A stretch of DNA of 64,000 nucleotides, taken from positions 1,116,001 through 1,180,000 of the forward strand of contig JAHDVF020001018.1 in assembly GCA_022606425.2 (NCBI GenBank), in the 5' to 3' direction. The stretch comes from Lepidostoma basale (taxonomy: Eukaryota; Arthropoda; Insecta; Trichoptera; Lepidostomatidae). Shown piece by piece: positions 40,626-50,694 of the stretch (the first letter of the stretch is position 1; each line of letters opens with the position of its first letter). Under the pieces are notes generated by a model that saw only the letters and a list, made by a program, of their open reading frames with translations, ran no database searches and was not told the DNA's origin. The position numbers and the translations under genes are program-made.

Positions 40626-41335
40626 AGAATTTTTTGGAAGAAACTTTGGACAGTTCTGCGAATTTGAACGTAGGCGTTTCACCAGCAGTATCTATCGTCC
40701 ATTCAATTACAAATGTCTCTACAGTATATTTTTATAGCACTCAATTGCACAAAACATGAATCCCAAGATTAATCAGTCGCATTAGTTTGAATATTTCTAA
40801 GTTGGAATTATATGTATTTTTAAATGATATGTACTCGTATAAGTTAAACATCGATAATTTCCATAACCATCATCAATTTTTAAATTATGAGCAGTTTTTT
40901 TTTCTAAGGTTTTCATTACATTTTTATTAAATTTTTACATTTAACGCCATGTTTATATTTTCTCTACTCGTTGCCAGACTACAGATCAAACACCGTTTTA
41001 GACATTTTATGAAATATTTATTACAGACGCAAAATGTGTGACGTGTTATAGTGTTGTGGGCTCCGTTTGTGTTCGAATTGAGCTCTCAGAAATTAAAAAG
41101 TTTTCCTACTTCAATTATAATAGATCGCAATTTGACTCCTCTTGAGATATGGAAGACCAGCTATCTCCAGTTTTTGGGTGGCCAGTTGATTTACAGGTAT
41201 CTCATTTGCAGGAGTGTATGCGATCCTGTGAGTATCCATACGATTTACATGGTCTCGCCGCATAATTTTTTTCGATGTATTTAAAAACCAATCCCTTTTT
41301 TACGTATAATAATTAAATAAAAATATATTTTTTAT
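40626..41335. other. No identified feature
   Basis: A+T-rich; a 77-codon frame (41051-41284) has no recognised domain. Confidence 0.35.
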
Positions 41336-41480
41336 AACTACTTCCACTTTTGTCTTTATTTCTACAGCGACCGGTTTCGCCAGGCTCGCTGGCATCGACA
41401 GACTGGTGACACTATTGCAAAACGAGTCCTTTATCGAGTCGCTATCGAAATAAAGACAAATGTGGAAGTAGTTACAAAAA
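41336..41480. repeat. Group D hammerhead palindrome
   Basis: AACTACTTCCAC and TTTTGTCTTTATTTC face GAAATAAAGACAAATGTGGA and AGTAGTTAC. One hammerhead in the left arm; the right arm's copy lost its core. Confidence 0.7.
41369..41401 (-). ncRNA. Hammerhead ribozyme motif, group D
   Basis: Minus strand: CUGUCGA, one U, 5-bp stem II GCCAG/CUGGC, GAAAC, ACCGGU and C. Stem I CAGU/GCUG. The A6-to-U change is shared with 35465, so it is ancestral to this subgroup. Confidence 0.65.
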
Positions 41481-41655
41481 ACGTCGTTTTATTTAATTAT
41501 TATTTAAAACGAACTTCCATCAAGAGATTTCAGTTAAATCATTTGATTATCCTTTTTATATACAATAGGTATTTGACGTAAATTCCTATTTTTTTTTAAT
41601 AATAAATATTTTATTGCATTTCTTTCTCAATACACTTGGTTGTTATCTAACTTAA

Positions 41656-42074
41656 TATGAGGCCACTAGGACAAGAGTGGTCTAACCAACATTTTTTGAA
41701 AAATTGAGTTACTGATCTAACCCACACCTATTTGTGACATACTATAAAAGAAAAATTAATCTAACCACCATTTCCAAGTGGAAACATAGATATCGCCATA
41801 AATACTTCTTTTGCTCTGACAAAAAATCAAAATATATGGAGTCAAATGTGGTTTATTATAAGTAACCATCAAAAAATATCCTTAAACTTTATATTTCCCA
41901 ATATTTCAAATACTATTCTAAACACATTCACCAAACAAACAAGGTTTATCACTAAAGAAGACCCTAACCCATACAGTTTAAAAAAAAATGGGGAAAAAAC
42001 GTCACATTTTCAATCGCATTTATCTCCATTGTCTAAATTTGGGGTTAGACCACTCTTGCCCTGGGGGCCTCATA
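41656..42074. mobile_element. Non-autonomous DNA element with about 32-bp inverted ends
   Basis: Left end TATGAGGCCACTAGGACAAG, then AGTGGTCTAACC. The inverted right end is the same with four changes. TA-type ends; a CCTAACCCATACAG block inside. No transposase. A 97-codon frame (41846-42139) crosses the right end and is unlikely to be real. Confidence 0.7.
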
Positions 42075-42639
42075 TCAGAGAGTTGCTATATTTATATGCC
42101 TACGATATTTTTTGCTATGACGCAGTTGAGAAACCTTAAACATTTATTATTAGACATAATTACAAGAATAAAACTGAGATATTGTTGATAATGTTCGTAA
42201 AAGTGCGGAAAACCCCTATCAATTTAGCCTTTCGCGTGTTAATTACGCACTTGGAAAAATTCAATGTGATTTTTTATTATTAGATTATATCAATTACGCG
42301 AATATGAATGGCGTAAGCTTACCCATGCAAAATGATCGCATCAGTGCGGCTACATTGCTTTAAAATAGTTCTCTATCGATTTTCTTGAGTGGCAACTCCT
42401 ATTTTTAATCTACTGTTCTTTGTGACCATCGTTACCTTCTAGCCGGATCAGCGGAGCGTATTGATATTCAATAGTAAAACCGTTATCATGCTATTTTAGT
42501 GATTGAGTGGTAAATGAGGTTGACGATACAGTATCATTATAATGGGTGGATGGTTAAATGAAATTATTAATTATTATTTATAAAAACCTAATTTTAAACA
42601 AATTAGAAATTAAAAAAGCGATCTAAAATAATGAAAGTA
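42075..42639. other. No identified feature
   Basis: Unassigned A+T-rich sequence. Confidence 0.4.
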
Positions 42640-42960
42640 TAATAAATAACCAATTAAATTTCAATTCAATACCCATGCTCGATATGTTCCCGTTACACCC
42701 CCCCTCTCCTCAATCCTAATTAAACCCTTTCCACTTTTATACATAACTCGATCTCCATTTAGTATATAAGTGACCGCTCTGTTTTATTTGATTGTTAAAA
42801 TTGTATACATTGACAAAGGTTACTTGTAACCGAAACATGTCTGAGTTCAGTGAAAATAAAAAAAATTGTAATACAAAGTTTAATTATATTTAATCGAATA
42901 GAAATCTACAACACAAAGTGAAGGCGAATATAGAAGATATTTCTTAACTTAAACCATTAA
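42640..42960 (+). repeat. Group C hammerhead unit, full order
   Basis: CCCCCCTCTCCTCAATCC, CATTTAGTATATAAGTG, the hammerhead, CAGTGAAAATAAAAAAAATT and then CTACAACACAAAGTGAAGGC with GAATATAGAAG. Layout could be a decayed long-terminal-repeat-like end of a Penelope-like element (inference). Confidence 0.6.
42810..42841 (+). ncRNA. Hammerhead ribozyme motif, group C
   Basis: UUGACAA (U3-A8 form), one A, perfect 6-bp stem II GGUUAC/GUAACC with a UU loop, GAAAC, palindromic ACAUGU, C. Confidence 0.75.
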
Positions 42961-43059
42961 ATAAAAATTAACATATACATTTAGTTGGAGACAATATTAG
43001 CTTACGAAAATTCTCAATTACGTGCAAAACCGTTGGGCAAACTTATAGAAAAAACTAAC

Positions 43060-43305
43060 TAATTAAGCAACCATTACACCGTCACTCTGAAGGGGTAGAC
43101 AGAAATAATGGACTGCCCCATCGTCCTATGTTGGCATACTTCTCTCGTTCCCTCAAAATTCATACATTGTGTGCATGCACTTCGTTTTGTCTGACTATAC
43201 ACTTGACCGACATTTCATAATTGATTGATTTGATTATACCACGTTTTCGTCGTTCTTCTTGTATTTCTTATTCCATTAACATCGTTATCGTAAACTTTCT
43301 TTATT
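43060..43305 (-). mobile_element. RTE-B fragment, decayed
   Basis: Antisense CCATTACACCGTCACTCTG, TTCATACATTGTGTGCATGC, ACCACGTTTTCGTCG and CATTAACATCGTTATCG follow RTE-B order from its 3' end. Confidence 0.7.
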
Positions 43306-43419
43306 GATTATTAATTAAAATACTATCATCGTATTTTATTTTTATATTTAATTAAAGTTATTTTTGTTTCTCTTTTTATATATAACACACTATTTATTTC
43401 TTTTTTAATTAAAAAACCA

Positions 43420-43451
43420 AACATGTTACGGACACACAAACCCTTCATCAG
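43420..43451 (-). ncRNA. Hammerhead ribozyme motif, group C, decayed
   Basis: Minus strand: canonical CUGAUGA, one A, GGG/UCC stem II, GUAAC in place of GAAAC, ACAUGU and U. The A-to-U at position 13 should abolish activity. Confidence 0.6.
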
Positions 43452-43585
43452 TGATATATAAATATATAATTATTTTTTTTTTAATTCACGAATGTGGTCA
43501 GTTTTGACAGATATTAAAATGAAATAAAATTAATAAATCATTTTTTTAGGTTTGTATATAAACCACTTTTTTCGTTATAAACACT

Positions 43586-43617
43586 AACCGGTTTCGCTCC
43601 CGCCGGAACTTCGTCAG
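43586..43617 (-). ncRNA. Hammerhead ribozyme motif, group D
   Basis: Minus strand: CUGACGA, one A, G-rich stem II (GUUCC facing GGGAGC), GAAAC, palindromic ACCGGU, U. The flank GTTATAAACACTAACC and AAGAATGTCACACC are shared with 59050-59290. Confidence 0.7.
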
Positions 43618-43619
43618 GG

Positions 43620-44345
43620 TAACGGAATATATATTTACAAGTGTATTATTATTTTATTTAAGAATGTCACACCATAAATTTTTAATAATAATTTCTTCTC
43701 TTGCTATTGTGGTGGAAGGTTTGGCCGACTTTGTGTCGTTTCATCGAGGCACCCTTCTTGCCCCTAACGATTAAAACGTTAACGTATATATTTTTTAATA
43801 TGTTTACTCATTAGAACACATAATTAAAAATATGTTTAAATGACAGTTACTTAATTTTAGCGTTTTCAAAGCCATATTTTCTTTCAAAATTATTTTGACC
43901 GAATTTCTTATGATTGATGTGTTTTTCGTATGAACGTTCCTTCGATCAGTCAAAAATCTGTGACAGACGGTCTTCTGACAATGTTGTGCGTAGGATATTT
44001 CCCTCGCTTATGTTTTCCCGCCAATTCCAGTAGCGTACGTGTAATTGGATTTTTTCGAATGACTGCAAAGGTTGTGTAGTAATCTCCCGACAAATGCTTA
44101 AATCCCGCCATACGTAATATTTGTATTTTTCTAAAAAGCTTAAAGTCCTACGGTTTCCTATGAGCGTAATTACGTAAGAGCATTATTACTTTACACGTTC
44201 GCATTTCACGTTAATTCATTGTCACACAACGTGTTATCAGAAATAGTGAATCGAATCTCGTGCCAAAATTTTAATCCCGGGATTAGCGGTTTGTTTTTAA
44301 TGTCCAGGATGAATTCAACACGTGTTTCTTATTTATAATATTTTA
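43620..44345. other. No identified feature beyond group D flank
   Basis: The first 80 bases match the group D unit flank (ACAAGTGTATTATTATT); the rest is unassigned. Confidence 0.4.
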
Positions 44346-44580
44346 CGTCTCTTTAAATCTTCTTTGAGTGCCATGTCAGGTCTCCCCGACTTCGGCTATC
44401 ACCCTGGCATAAGCCTCTCTGTCCTGCGCCAGACGAGATTCGTTTCCTTGATATTTTCTTGAGCCAGGACATCTGGGGTCTTCCCACACCGCACCTACCC
44501 TCGACCTTTTATGATGAGGTGCAGCAGATCGTATTTCTCGTTGCGTAGATCGTATTGCTCGTTGCGGAGAATGTGTCTTT
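44346..44580 (-). mobile_element. LINE-C 3' fragment, decayed
   Basis: Antisense CGACTTCGGCTATCACCCTGG, GACATCTGGGGTCTTCCC and CAGATCGTATTTCTCGTTGC match 2519-2757. The minus strand gives LAQDREAYARVIAEVG. A 21-bp block is duplicated near the start. Confidence 0.7.
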
Positions 44581-44770
44581 AAATAAAGCAAAGAAATCAA
44601 CACCATTTCATTTCATAATTATTAATGAGTTTTGCCATATAAAAAAATAATACTTTTCATAATTATGAATTATATTATTAAAAGCGTGAAATCCGCATAT
44701 TTTATGTCTATTTTTCTTTTTTATACATTTTTATTAAACAACACTTTTATTAAAAAAATAAAATTATATA

Positions 44771-44801
44771 AACATGTTTCGAACAAACAGTCCTTTTTCA
44801 G
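44771..44801 (-). ncRNA. Hammerhead ribozyme motif, group C, decayed
   Basis: Minus strand: CUGAAAA (C3-A8 mismatch), A, GGAC/GUUC stem II, GAAAC, ACAUGU, U. Intermediate between the C3-G8 and U3-A8 states. Confidence 0.55.
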
Positions 44802-45069
44802 TAATTTTAGAAATTAAAAAAGCTATTAAAAATAGAGAAAATATTATAAATAATCAAATAAATTTAACGTCAAGTCCAATCTTTGATGTATTTCCTTTGT
44901 TGTAAGTAATTACCTGTACCCCAATAAGAACTTTAAATTATTATTTTAAATTGAATCATAATATTTGTTATAACAAAAGCATAAACGTTCCAAAATAAAT
45001 CTTTAAAACATCTGTCAGATCATGTTAACAACAACAATTTTATAATATTTTTATAAATATGTATCTTGA

Positions 45070-45100
45070 CTGAAGAAGGACTGTTCGTCCGAAACATGTG
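45070..45100 (+). ncRNA. Hammerhead ribozyme motif, group C
   Basis: CUGAAGA, one A, stem II GGAC/GUCC with UGUUC loop, GAAAC, palindromic ACAUGU. The cleavage base is G, which hammerheads do not accept, so this copy should be dead. Confidence 0.65.
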
Positions 45101-45229
45101 TGTGTAATTTAATTTTTTAATAAAAGTATTGTATATACAAAGTGTATAAAAAAGAAAAATAGAAATAAAGCATCAAAACAACACCTCAAACATAACATGG
45201 CGTTACGATTGTACTCGTATATGTTTTAT

Positions 45230-45545
45230 TATGGTTGTTTTTATCAGTCTGCGAGACAGAAATGGAAATGAATGGACCAGAAAGAAAAGGACTAAAATTG
45301 CCGAAGTAACGTGCAAAAGAGCTTCTTTGAAGAGGAATTGGGTTGGCCATATAGCGAGGACAATGGATGATCGGTGGACCAGACGCACCCTGCAGTGGAA
45401 ACCGGGAACCTGCCACAGCAACCCGGGCAGATCACAAGAGATTATGACATCAAACGAGTGGCAGGAGGTCAATGACGCAGAGTAGCGGGATAGAGAGTTG
45501 TGGTAGTCGGGAAGGGAGGGCTATATCCAGCACTGCATGACGACT
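45230..45545 (+). mobile_element. RTE-A 3' fragment
   Basis: Encodes SLRDRNGNEWTRKKRTKIAE, VTCKRASLKRNWVGHIARTM, DDRWTRRTLQWKPGT and GRSQEIMTSNEWQEV. Ends with a GATGG tail. A one-base change shifts frame near 45435. Confidence 0.8.
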
Positions 45546-45656
45546 ATGATGGTTATTTTATATTGTTTCTTGAACAAAGATGTAAATCTCCATATTAAAT
45601 TATTAATAAGAATAAATACGTATGTTTTCTAGAATTTTTATTATATTTTATATGAA

Positions 45657-45688
45657 TTACATATTCCGCCTGTCTAAGGCATTATCAT
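45657..45688 (-). ncRNA. Hammerhead ribozyme motif, group A, decayed
   Basis: Minus strand: AUGAUAA, U, GCC/GGC stem II, GGAAUAUGUA. GAAAC lost. Confidence 0.4.
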
Positions 45689-45805
45689 TATAAAGTATAA
45701 ATTGTTTTTTACAATGTATTAAGCCACATCAATTACTTTAATTACCGTATTCTGCTCCTTTTAACTCGTGTATAAAAACATCAACGCGTTTGATTTTCGC
45801 TACAT

Positions 45806-45836
45806 TTGATAATGCCTTGGATAGGTGAAACTTGTC
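45806..45836 (+). ncRNA. Hammerhead ribozyme motif, group A
   Basis: UUGAUAA, U, GCCU/AGGU stem II with G-U, GAAAC, UUGU and C. Stem III has one change from ACAUGU. Confidence 0.55.
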
Positions 45837-46014
45837 ATTCACATAAAATATAATAAAGCTTCTAGAAAACGGACGTAAAGTAAAGTTAATACATATATTT
45901 TTAATTAACTACTGTATATAAAGTTTTTTAAATGTTTATCCGATCATTGACATATCGAATAAATATTGATATATTCTGCCTTATTTATTATTGCCATTTC
46001 CCACTTTAAGTGGT

Positions 46015-46385
46015 ATCGGCCCCCTTGACTTGATTTCTCCAGATCGCCTCTTAATTCTAGCTGTCTGATGAGTCTACATTTCTTGAGAGTGGCGTCGACA
46101 GATGACCCCCGTGTCGCCAAAGATCGTTATTTACCGCTCTTGACCTGTGGGACTCGAAAACCAGACTTAATGGTGTGGTCAACTCTTCGGTACACAACGT
46201 GGCCAAATCATCTCAACCTTAACTTTTATAGGGGCGACCCTATAACTAACTCGGATATGCTTGTTTCGGATTTTATACAATCTGGCGACGCCTCCAGCCC
46301 ATTTGACCATCTTCATTTCGATTTGAATATTGATCGAAGACTAGTACAAATAATTCGATTTACAGTATTATTATGGCAGTTGTAA
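46015..46385 (-). mobile_element. LINE-H 3' fragment
   Basis: The minus strand reads MVKWAGGVARLYKIRNKHIR, VSYRVAPIKVKV, then in a second frame WFGHVVYRRVDHTIKSGFRV and SLATRGSSVDATLKKCRLIR. RNxHIRxxxRVxPI matches the other LINE-H copy at 53765. Frameshift near 46230. Confidence 0.65.
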
Positions 46386-46467
46386 AATCGAGTTACATTT
46401 TTTTTTGTTCATTTGAATATAATTTATTTTAAACTATACAACTTATTAATGAATTTCTATGAAACTG

Positions 46468-46515
46468 TCGCGACAGCTCTTTCGTCGGTTGTTTCGACAG
46501 CTGTTTCGTCAGATC
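46468..46515 (-). ncRNA. Broken group B hammerhead remnant
   Basis: GCGACAGCTCTTTCGTCGG and CGACAGCTGTTTCGTCAGA are two partial copies in one direction. Stem II and most of the CUGAUGA box are missing. Confidence 0.4.
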
Positions 46516-46688
46516 AGGTTGTTTGTGACAGCTGATAATGCCAAAATTGTGATACGTATTATCTCAGTGTTTCAAAAAAAAATTATCTAATATTTATTGA
46601 ACGCTAAGGCATTAACACTGAAATTCCATAGTAATATACTTAGGAAATTGAAAATAACTTTGTTTAATACACTAAATATTTAAAAAAT

Positions 46689-46719
46689 GACATGTTTCGG
46701 AGGATAACTTCATCTTCAG
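46689..46719 (-). ncRNA. Hammerhead ribozyme motif, group C
   Basis: Minus strand: CUGAAGA, one U, a weakened stem II, GAAAC, palindromic ACAUGU and C. Confidence 0.65.
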
Positions 46720-46933
46720 GTGTAAAAATATAATAAAAACTAAACAAAGAAAGACTAATATAAAAAACGCATTTAAAATTCGATACAATAATTTAAATTT
46801 AAAAATTAACCTGGGCTTAGCAAATAGCAACAAATAGCCCAGGTTAATTTTTAAATTTAAATTATTGTATCGAATTTTAAATGCGTTTTTTATATTAGTC
46901 TTTCCTTGTTTAGTTTTTATTATATTTTTACAC

Positions 46934-47227
46934 CTGAAGGTGGCTCTACGGATAGGCGGGCTGAAGTGGCGGTGGGCTGGCCATATCTGTCGGAGAACCG
47001 ACAGCCGATGGGGAATACGGGTTCTGGAGTGGAGACCGCGTACAGGATTCCGTAGAGTTGGACGTCCCCCTGCCCGCTGGACCGACGATCTGAAGAGGAT
47101 TGCTGGACATGGATGGATGGGAGCGGCAATGGATAGGGGGCGGTGGCGAGCTTTGGGAGAGGCCTACATTCAGCAGTGGATGACAGACGGCTGATGATGA
47201 AGATGGAGGTATCCCCCGAAACATGCC
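46934..47227 (+). ncRNA. Hammerhead ribozyme motif split by RTE-A
   Basis: CUGAAG at 46934-46939 is cut off by the insert. The motif resumes at 47201 with A, U, stem II GGAGG/CCCCC (one mismatch), GAAAC and ACAUGC then C. Removing the insert plus one TGAAG copy gives a continuous hammerhead. Confidence 0.65.
46940..47197 (+). mobile_element. RTE-A 3' fragment inserted in a hammerhead
   Basis: Encodes VALRIGGLKWRWAGHICRRT, DSRWGIRVLEWRPRTGFRRV, GRPPARWTDDLKRIAGHGWM and GEAYIQQWMTDG-stop, then a GATGA tail. TGAAG is on both sides (46935-46939, 47198-47202). Almost identical in protein to 56107-56485. Confidence 0.85.
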
Positions 47228-47692
47228 GTGTTTTTAAATATTTTTTAATGTTTAGTGGATTAAACAAAGTTATTTTCAATTTCCTAAAAAAATATATTAT
47301 TGAAGTTTTGGCCAAAACAATAGTTTATATAATTATTTATTTAACAAATACGCATTGTGTGTTTTTTTTAAATATAATACAATCTTTTTAAAGCAACATT
47401 AAATATTAGATATTTAATACATTCAAGTGTCTCTGTAATATCGCCACGGAATCTCTGGATTTTATTCCACAATCAAAATCGTACTTGTGTACAACTTTAC
47501 GTTTGCTCGTTTCGAGTCAGCACTAGATTGCTACGTTCGCCTTAATTATTCTTCCTTGTGTGCATCCATCCAATCAACGCTGCAGGATTAGAAATACAAG
47601 TTTACTTCCTCCCCCGCGTATATCTCTGATAACCTTCCCTTGTACCGTACTGTTTTTGTTATTACTCTGCACGTGCCAGCGTAATCTACTCT
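47228..47692. other. No identified feature beyond palindrome arm
   Basis: After the arm ends near 47290, A+T-rich sequence with GTTTTGGCCAAAACAATAG at about 47306, like the group B outer module. Confidence 0.4.
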
Positions 47693-47740
47693 GATCTTTA
47701 TGCCTATCTCTCCGGGGAAACGGCGTGATGGTTAGTTTGT
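47693..47740 (+). mobile_element. RTE-B tail fragment
   Basis: CTCTCCGGGGAAACGGCGTG and ATGGTTAGTTTG match the RTE-B 3' end. Confidence 0.55.
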
Positions 47741-48399
47741 CAGTTATGTGTTGTATTGCCCCTCTTCTTCTGCTCGTGATATCATGTCAACGTGAAGGTT
47801 TTAAACCAATTGACTTTCTTGAATTCTGAAAACCATCAACATGAAGAAGTCTCTCCTTAACCTTTCCCTTACGGTGCTAAAATAAAAACGTGCGATCCGG
47901 TGTAGGGTAGGCAGTACGCGTTAAAAAATTAGCGATTTTAAATCGGAAAAATAGGAACATTCATAGATAATCCCCTTATATAATTATAATTGAAGTCAAA
48001 AATTATAATTATTGAGATTTAATTGCTAAAAACATTTAAAAAAACGGCGCGGCGGGACGGCGAGAGTGAGAACATTGACCTAGAACATATGCAAGAGTGA
48101 GATGCGAATATAGTGTGGCTCACTCAAATCGCTGTTTATACGCGAATTTGTTTTCGATTTACACACAAAATACCTCCGATGTACCCGATAAATTCTGATT
48201 ATTATTAATATTATTTTTTAAATCAATGCGTAAATATATTATGGAGGAATACCTTAAATCTTAACCTTGTATTAATTATATTTATAGAGATATTGATGAT
48301 TTTTAGAAGCAACGTGTAGAAGATACCCATCATAGGGAAGGGCGGGTTTACATCCTCGTAGATCTTTTTACGAAGATCTTTTGCATAGTCCATATAGTA
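47741..48399. other. No identified feature
   Basis: Unassigned; one small G+C-rich spot (GGCGCGGCGGGACGGCGAG) near 48050. Confidence 0.35.
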
Positions 48400-48462
48400 T
48401 ATTAATAATAGTAAACACGATTGTTTAGTGGTTTTACTTGGATTTAATTTATATTAATTGTG

Positions 48463-48497
48463 ACAAATTTGTTTCGCCTTGCGAGGGCATTCTAAAA
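48463..48497 (-). ncRNA. Hammerhead ribozyme motif, long stem III variant
   Basis: Minus strand: UUUAGAA (decayed box), U, GCC/GGC stem II with a CUCGCAA loop, GAAAC, a 10-nt palindrome ACAAAUUUGU, then C. Confidence 0.6.
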
Positions 48498-48550
48498 CTG
48501 AACCTAATCGCCAATCGCTAATCGCCCAATGTTTGGCGATTAGGTTCAGT

Positions 48551-48585
48551 TTGAGAATGCCCTCGCAAGGCAAAACAAATTTGTC
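48551..48585 (+). ncRNA. Hammerhead ribozyme motif, long stem III variant
   Basis: UUGAGAA (U3-A8 form), U, GCC/GGC stem II, AAAAC in place of GAAAC, ACAAAUUUGU, C. Mirror copy of 48463-48497. Confidence 0.6.
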
Positions 48586-48601
48586 ACAATTTATATAATT
48601 T

Positions 48602-48937
48602 ATTTATTTATACATGATACACAAATGAGACATTACAAACGATAAAACATTTAGGCGACTCATTTGGACACAAAACGGTATTACAAAGATAAAATAAAAC
48701 AAAACAACAAGAGACCAAAAAATCATACATATCAGAAGGAATCCAAATATGTCGACGTCAGTGAGGCAGTACTCTTTCCAGAATTCGCAATATTTTTTTA
48801 TGAATACTGCCTCACTGACACTGAAAATGTCCAAATCCGAGATGATTATATTCAGCGTCCGAATTGCTCTTCATACTGGCATCACCAAAGGCAGGTTGGT
48901 TCTGCGTGACGGAGTAAAGAACAATTGATGTCGGCAA
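48602..48937 (-). mobile_element. LINE-A-like 3' fragment
   Basis: Antisense AACCTGCCTTTGGTGATGCC encodes NLPLVMPV. The following frame reads LDIFSVSEAVF and matches IDVFHVSESTF of LINE-A. A short palindrome (GTCAGTGAGGCAGTACTC facing GAATACTGCCTCACTGAC) lies inside. More diverged than the other copies. Confidence 0.65.
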
Positions 48938-49015
48938 ATTTATGTAAATTAAATCCAAGTAAAACCACTAGACAATCGTGTTTTCTATTATTAATTAAAT
49001 ATGGAGTTTTACAAA

Positions 49016-49454
49016 ACTACCTCAACCAACAATAAATATAAATATATTCCTACATGTATCGTATAATTTGTGTTATCATTATTTTGTTTATATCTTGTTT
49101 ATCACACAGATTTTTTAAGCTACAAATTCGTCGGAGAGATCTATTTCATATTAAATTAATTCTTATTTTCTCAATCTATTGCCAGTATCATGCATGAAAA
49201 TGCATGAATAAATGTCCAACGTTAGAAGAGCAGAATACTCTTGTTTTTGCTTCTCGAACGTCAATATAAATAATGTTGATCTCCGAAGCAATCATTTTCG
49301 ACGATTTAAGCACCAGAGGTCAGAGATTGTATTCTGCAAGTTGTTATCTGACAATAATGAGATAATTATATTTTAAAATTGCAGAATTTTATATTGTACA
49401 CTCTTCTTCTTTTCGCTTTGCTGGCTGCAAAATATAAAATAATAGGCAGGAATG
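49016..49454. other. No identified feature
   Basis: A+T-rich, nothing recognised. Confidence 0.4.
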
Positions 49455-49560
49455 AGCAGAGTTAAGAACCTGTTTTATGTGGCGCAGGACAAAGATATCT
49501 TCGCTGCAGTGATGGTCAACGTTGGAGGGACCTGACACGACGTCGGAAGAAGAAGAATTT
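49455..49560 (+). mobile_element. LINE-C 3' end
   Basis: Encodes RVKNLFYVAQDKDIFAAVMV and NVGGT-stop, then GAAGAAGAAGAA. Matches EELFRVAQDRDRFTEVIANV. Confidence 0.7.
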
Positions 49561-49739
49561 TCACTTCCTAAACCACTTATCCAAGTAGTATTTCAATACT
49601 TTTTTTTGTTTAAAATAAATAAAATATATGTATTAATGTAAAACAATAAAACGCTTTGTATTTAACCACGGTATGGTTCTTATAATTTATGCCAATTAGT
49701 TACGATTGGCTTTATCAGGGCAGTATAATACCTGTTAGT

Positions 49740-49805
49740 CATTATCTCTTCGTCAGCTTGTCTCCATCCACTGCTGGACGTAAGCCCCTCCACCCCTACG
49801 CCATC
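49740..49805 (-). mobile_element. RTE-like 3' end remnant
   Basis: TCCATCCACTGCTGGACGTA resembles the antisense end CATCCACTGCTGAATGTAGG of RTE-A at 56150. Confidence 0.45.
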
Positions 49806-50244
49806 TCTCTTTCCCTGATTGGCGTCAATTATAATCATTCCATGGTTAAATACAAAGTGTTATACTTTATATCTATAAGTTTAAAATGTCTAACCACAAA
49901 GTGAGTGCTTCATATGAAGAGAAAAAAAATGTCATATTTGTTTTATTTTCTTTGGTCTTCTTAATATTATATGATATTTAATGAAGTTGCTTATACAGTC
50001 ATCACTGGAAATAGCATTTAATACGTTATACTAACTGTATTGAACAAATTTCGCAATTTATTCACATGCTGTTTTGATTACTTCATCAACAAATGCTGTC
50101 TCACATGATAAGTGTTTATTTTATTGAGATAAATTAGCAAATATATAGCATAATTGCAATATTTTATGTTAACTCATCTTTGTGTGAATAACAATTTCGA
50201 TTTTCGACTTATATACTCGTATAAGAAATCAAACAAATATTAAA
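49806..50244. other. No identified feature
   Basis: A+T-rich, nothing recognised. Confidence 0.4.
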
Positions 50245-50400
50245 TGTCGACCTCGTGAGGAGTCGGAGAAATCGACGTGCGTACATGACACGATGTAAAT
50301 GTTGAGGAAACAATAGATACTTCTCACAGATAAGAACAGTATGGCGATCCATTGTATCTGCCAACTCTGTCGGTACGACGGCGTGATGTTTAGTTAGTTA
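50245..50400 (+). mobile_element. RTE-B 3' fragment
   Basis: GGAGAAATCGACGTGCGTAC, TGACACGATG, GTATGGCGATCCATTG and ACGGCGTGATG with GTTAGTTA tail. The EEAREVCQ region is decayed. Confidence 0.75.
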
Positions 50401-50419
50401 TTATATACAAGAAGATCAC

Positions 50420-50515
50420 CACACACCCGAAACTGTTGAAGGACGCAGCGGTCCCCTTTCCTCAGTTATGCCCTTGCACTTCCTAGGCGTTGGCATAGGC
50501 GTTGAGACTTACAGA
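50420..50515 (+). repeat. GACGCAGCGG repeat module
   Basis: CCGAAACTGTTGAAGGACGC, AGCGGTCCCCTTTCC and TGCACTTCCTAGGCG align with 26795-26890 (inverted) and 60822-60889. Confidence 0.5.
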
Positions 50516-50694
50516 TTCTCACCAATGTTTCCTGGTTAATCAGTACTTCAAATTCAAGATTTCTTTTGGTTCTGTAAGGGTACGGCCACACCGGAGTACC
50601 AGGGTAAAAGTCAAGACAGTTCGCTTGTGATCACGCCCCCTAGACCCCAGAAGCTTCTTACACGCATAAAAAGCTCTGTTGTATAATATGTATC

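Larger units (their letters stand above)
45590..45880. repeat. Group A hammerhead palindrome
   Basis: ATTGTTTCTTGAACAAAGAT and CTCCATATTAAATTATTAAT on the left; CACATAAAATATAATAAAGC with TTCTAGAAAACGGACGT on the right. Two diverging hammerheads. Confidence 0.75.
46650..47290. repeat. Group C hammerhead palindrome split by RTE-A
   Basis: Arms share GGAAATTGAAAATAACTTTG, TTTAATACACTAAATATTT-like sequence, CATGTTTCGGAGG and TAATATAAAAAACGCATTTA with AAATTTAAAAATTAACC in both orientations. The right arm is interrupted at 46940-47197. Confidence 0.8.
48400..49015. repeat. Group A-like hammerhead palindrome with LINE-A insertion
   Basis: AGTAAACACGATTGTTTAGT, GGTTTTACTTGGATTTAATT and TTGTGACAAATTTGTTTCG face their inverted copies. 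AACTGAACCTAATCGCCAA also repeats inverted at the centre. The right arm is interrupted at about 48602-48937; AATTTATATAA and AATTTATGTAA flank the insert. Confidence 0.8.

Noticed and set aside
46865..47194. 109-codon frame as a host gene
   Set aside because: It begins in the h­ammerhead palindrome arm and continues into RTE-A.
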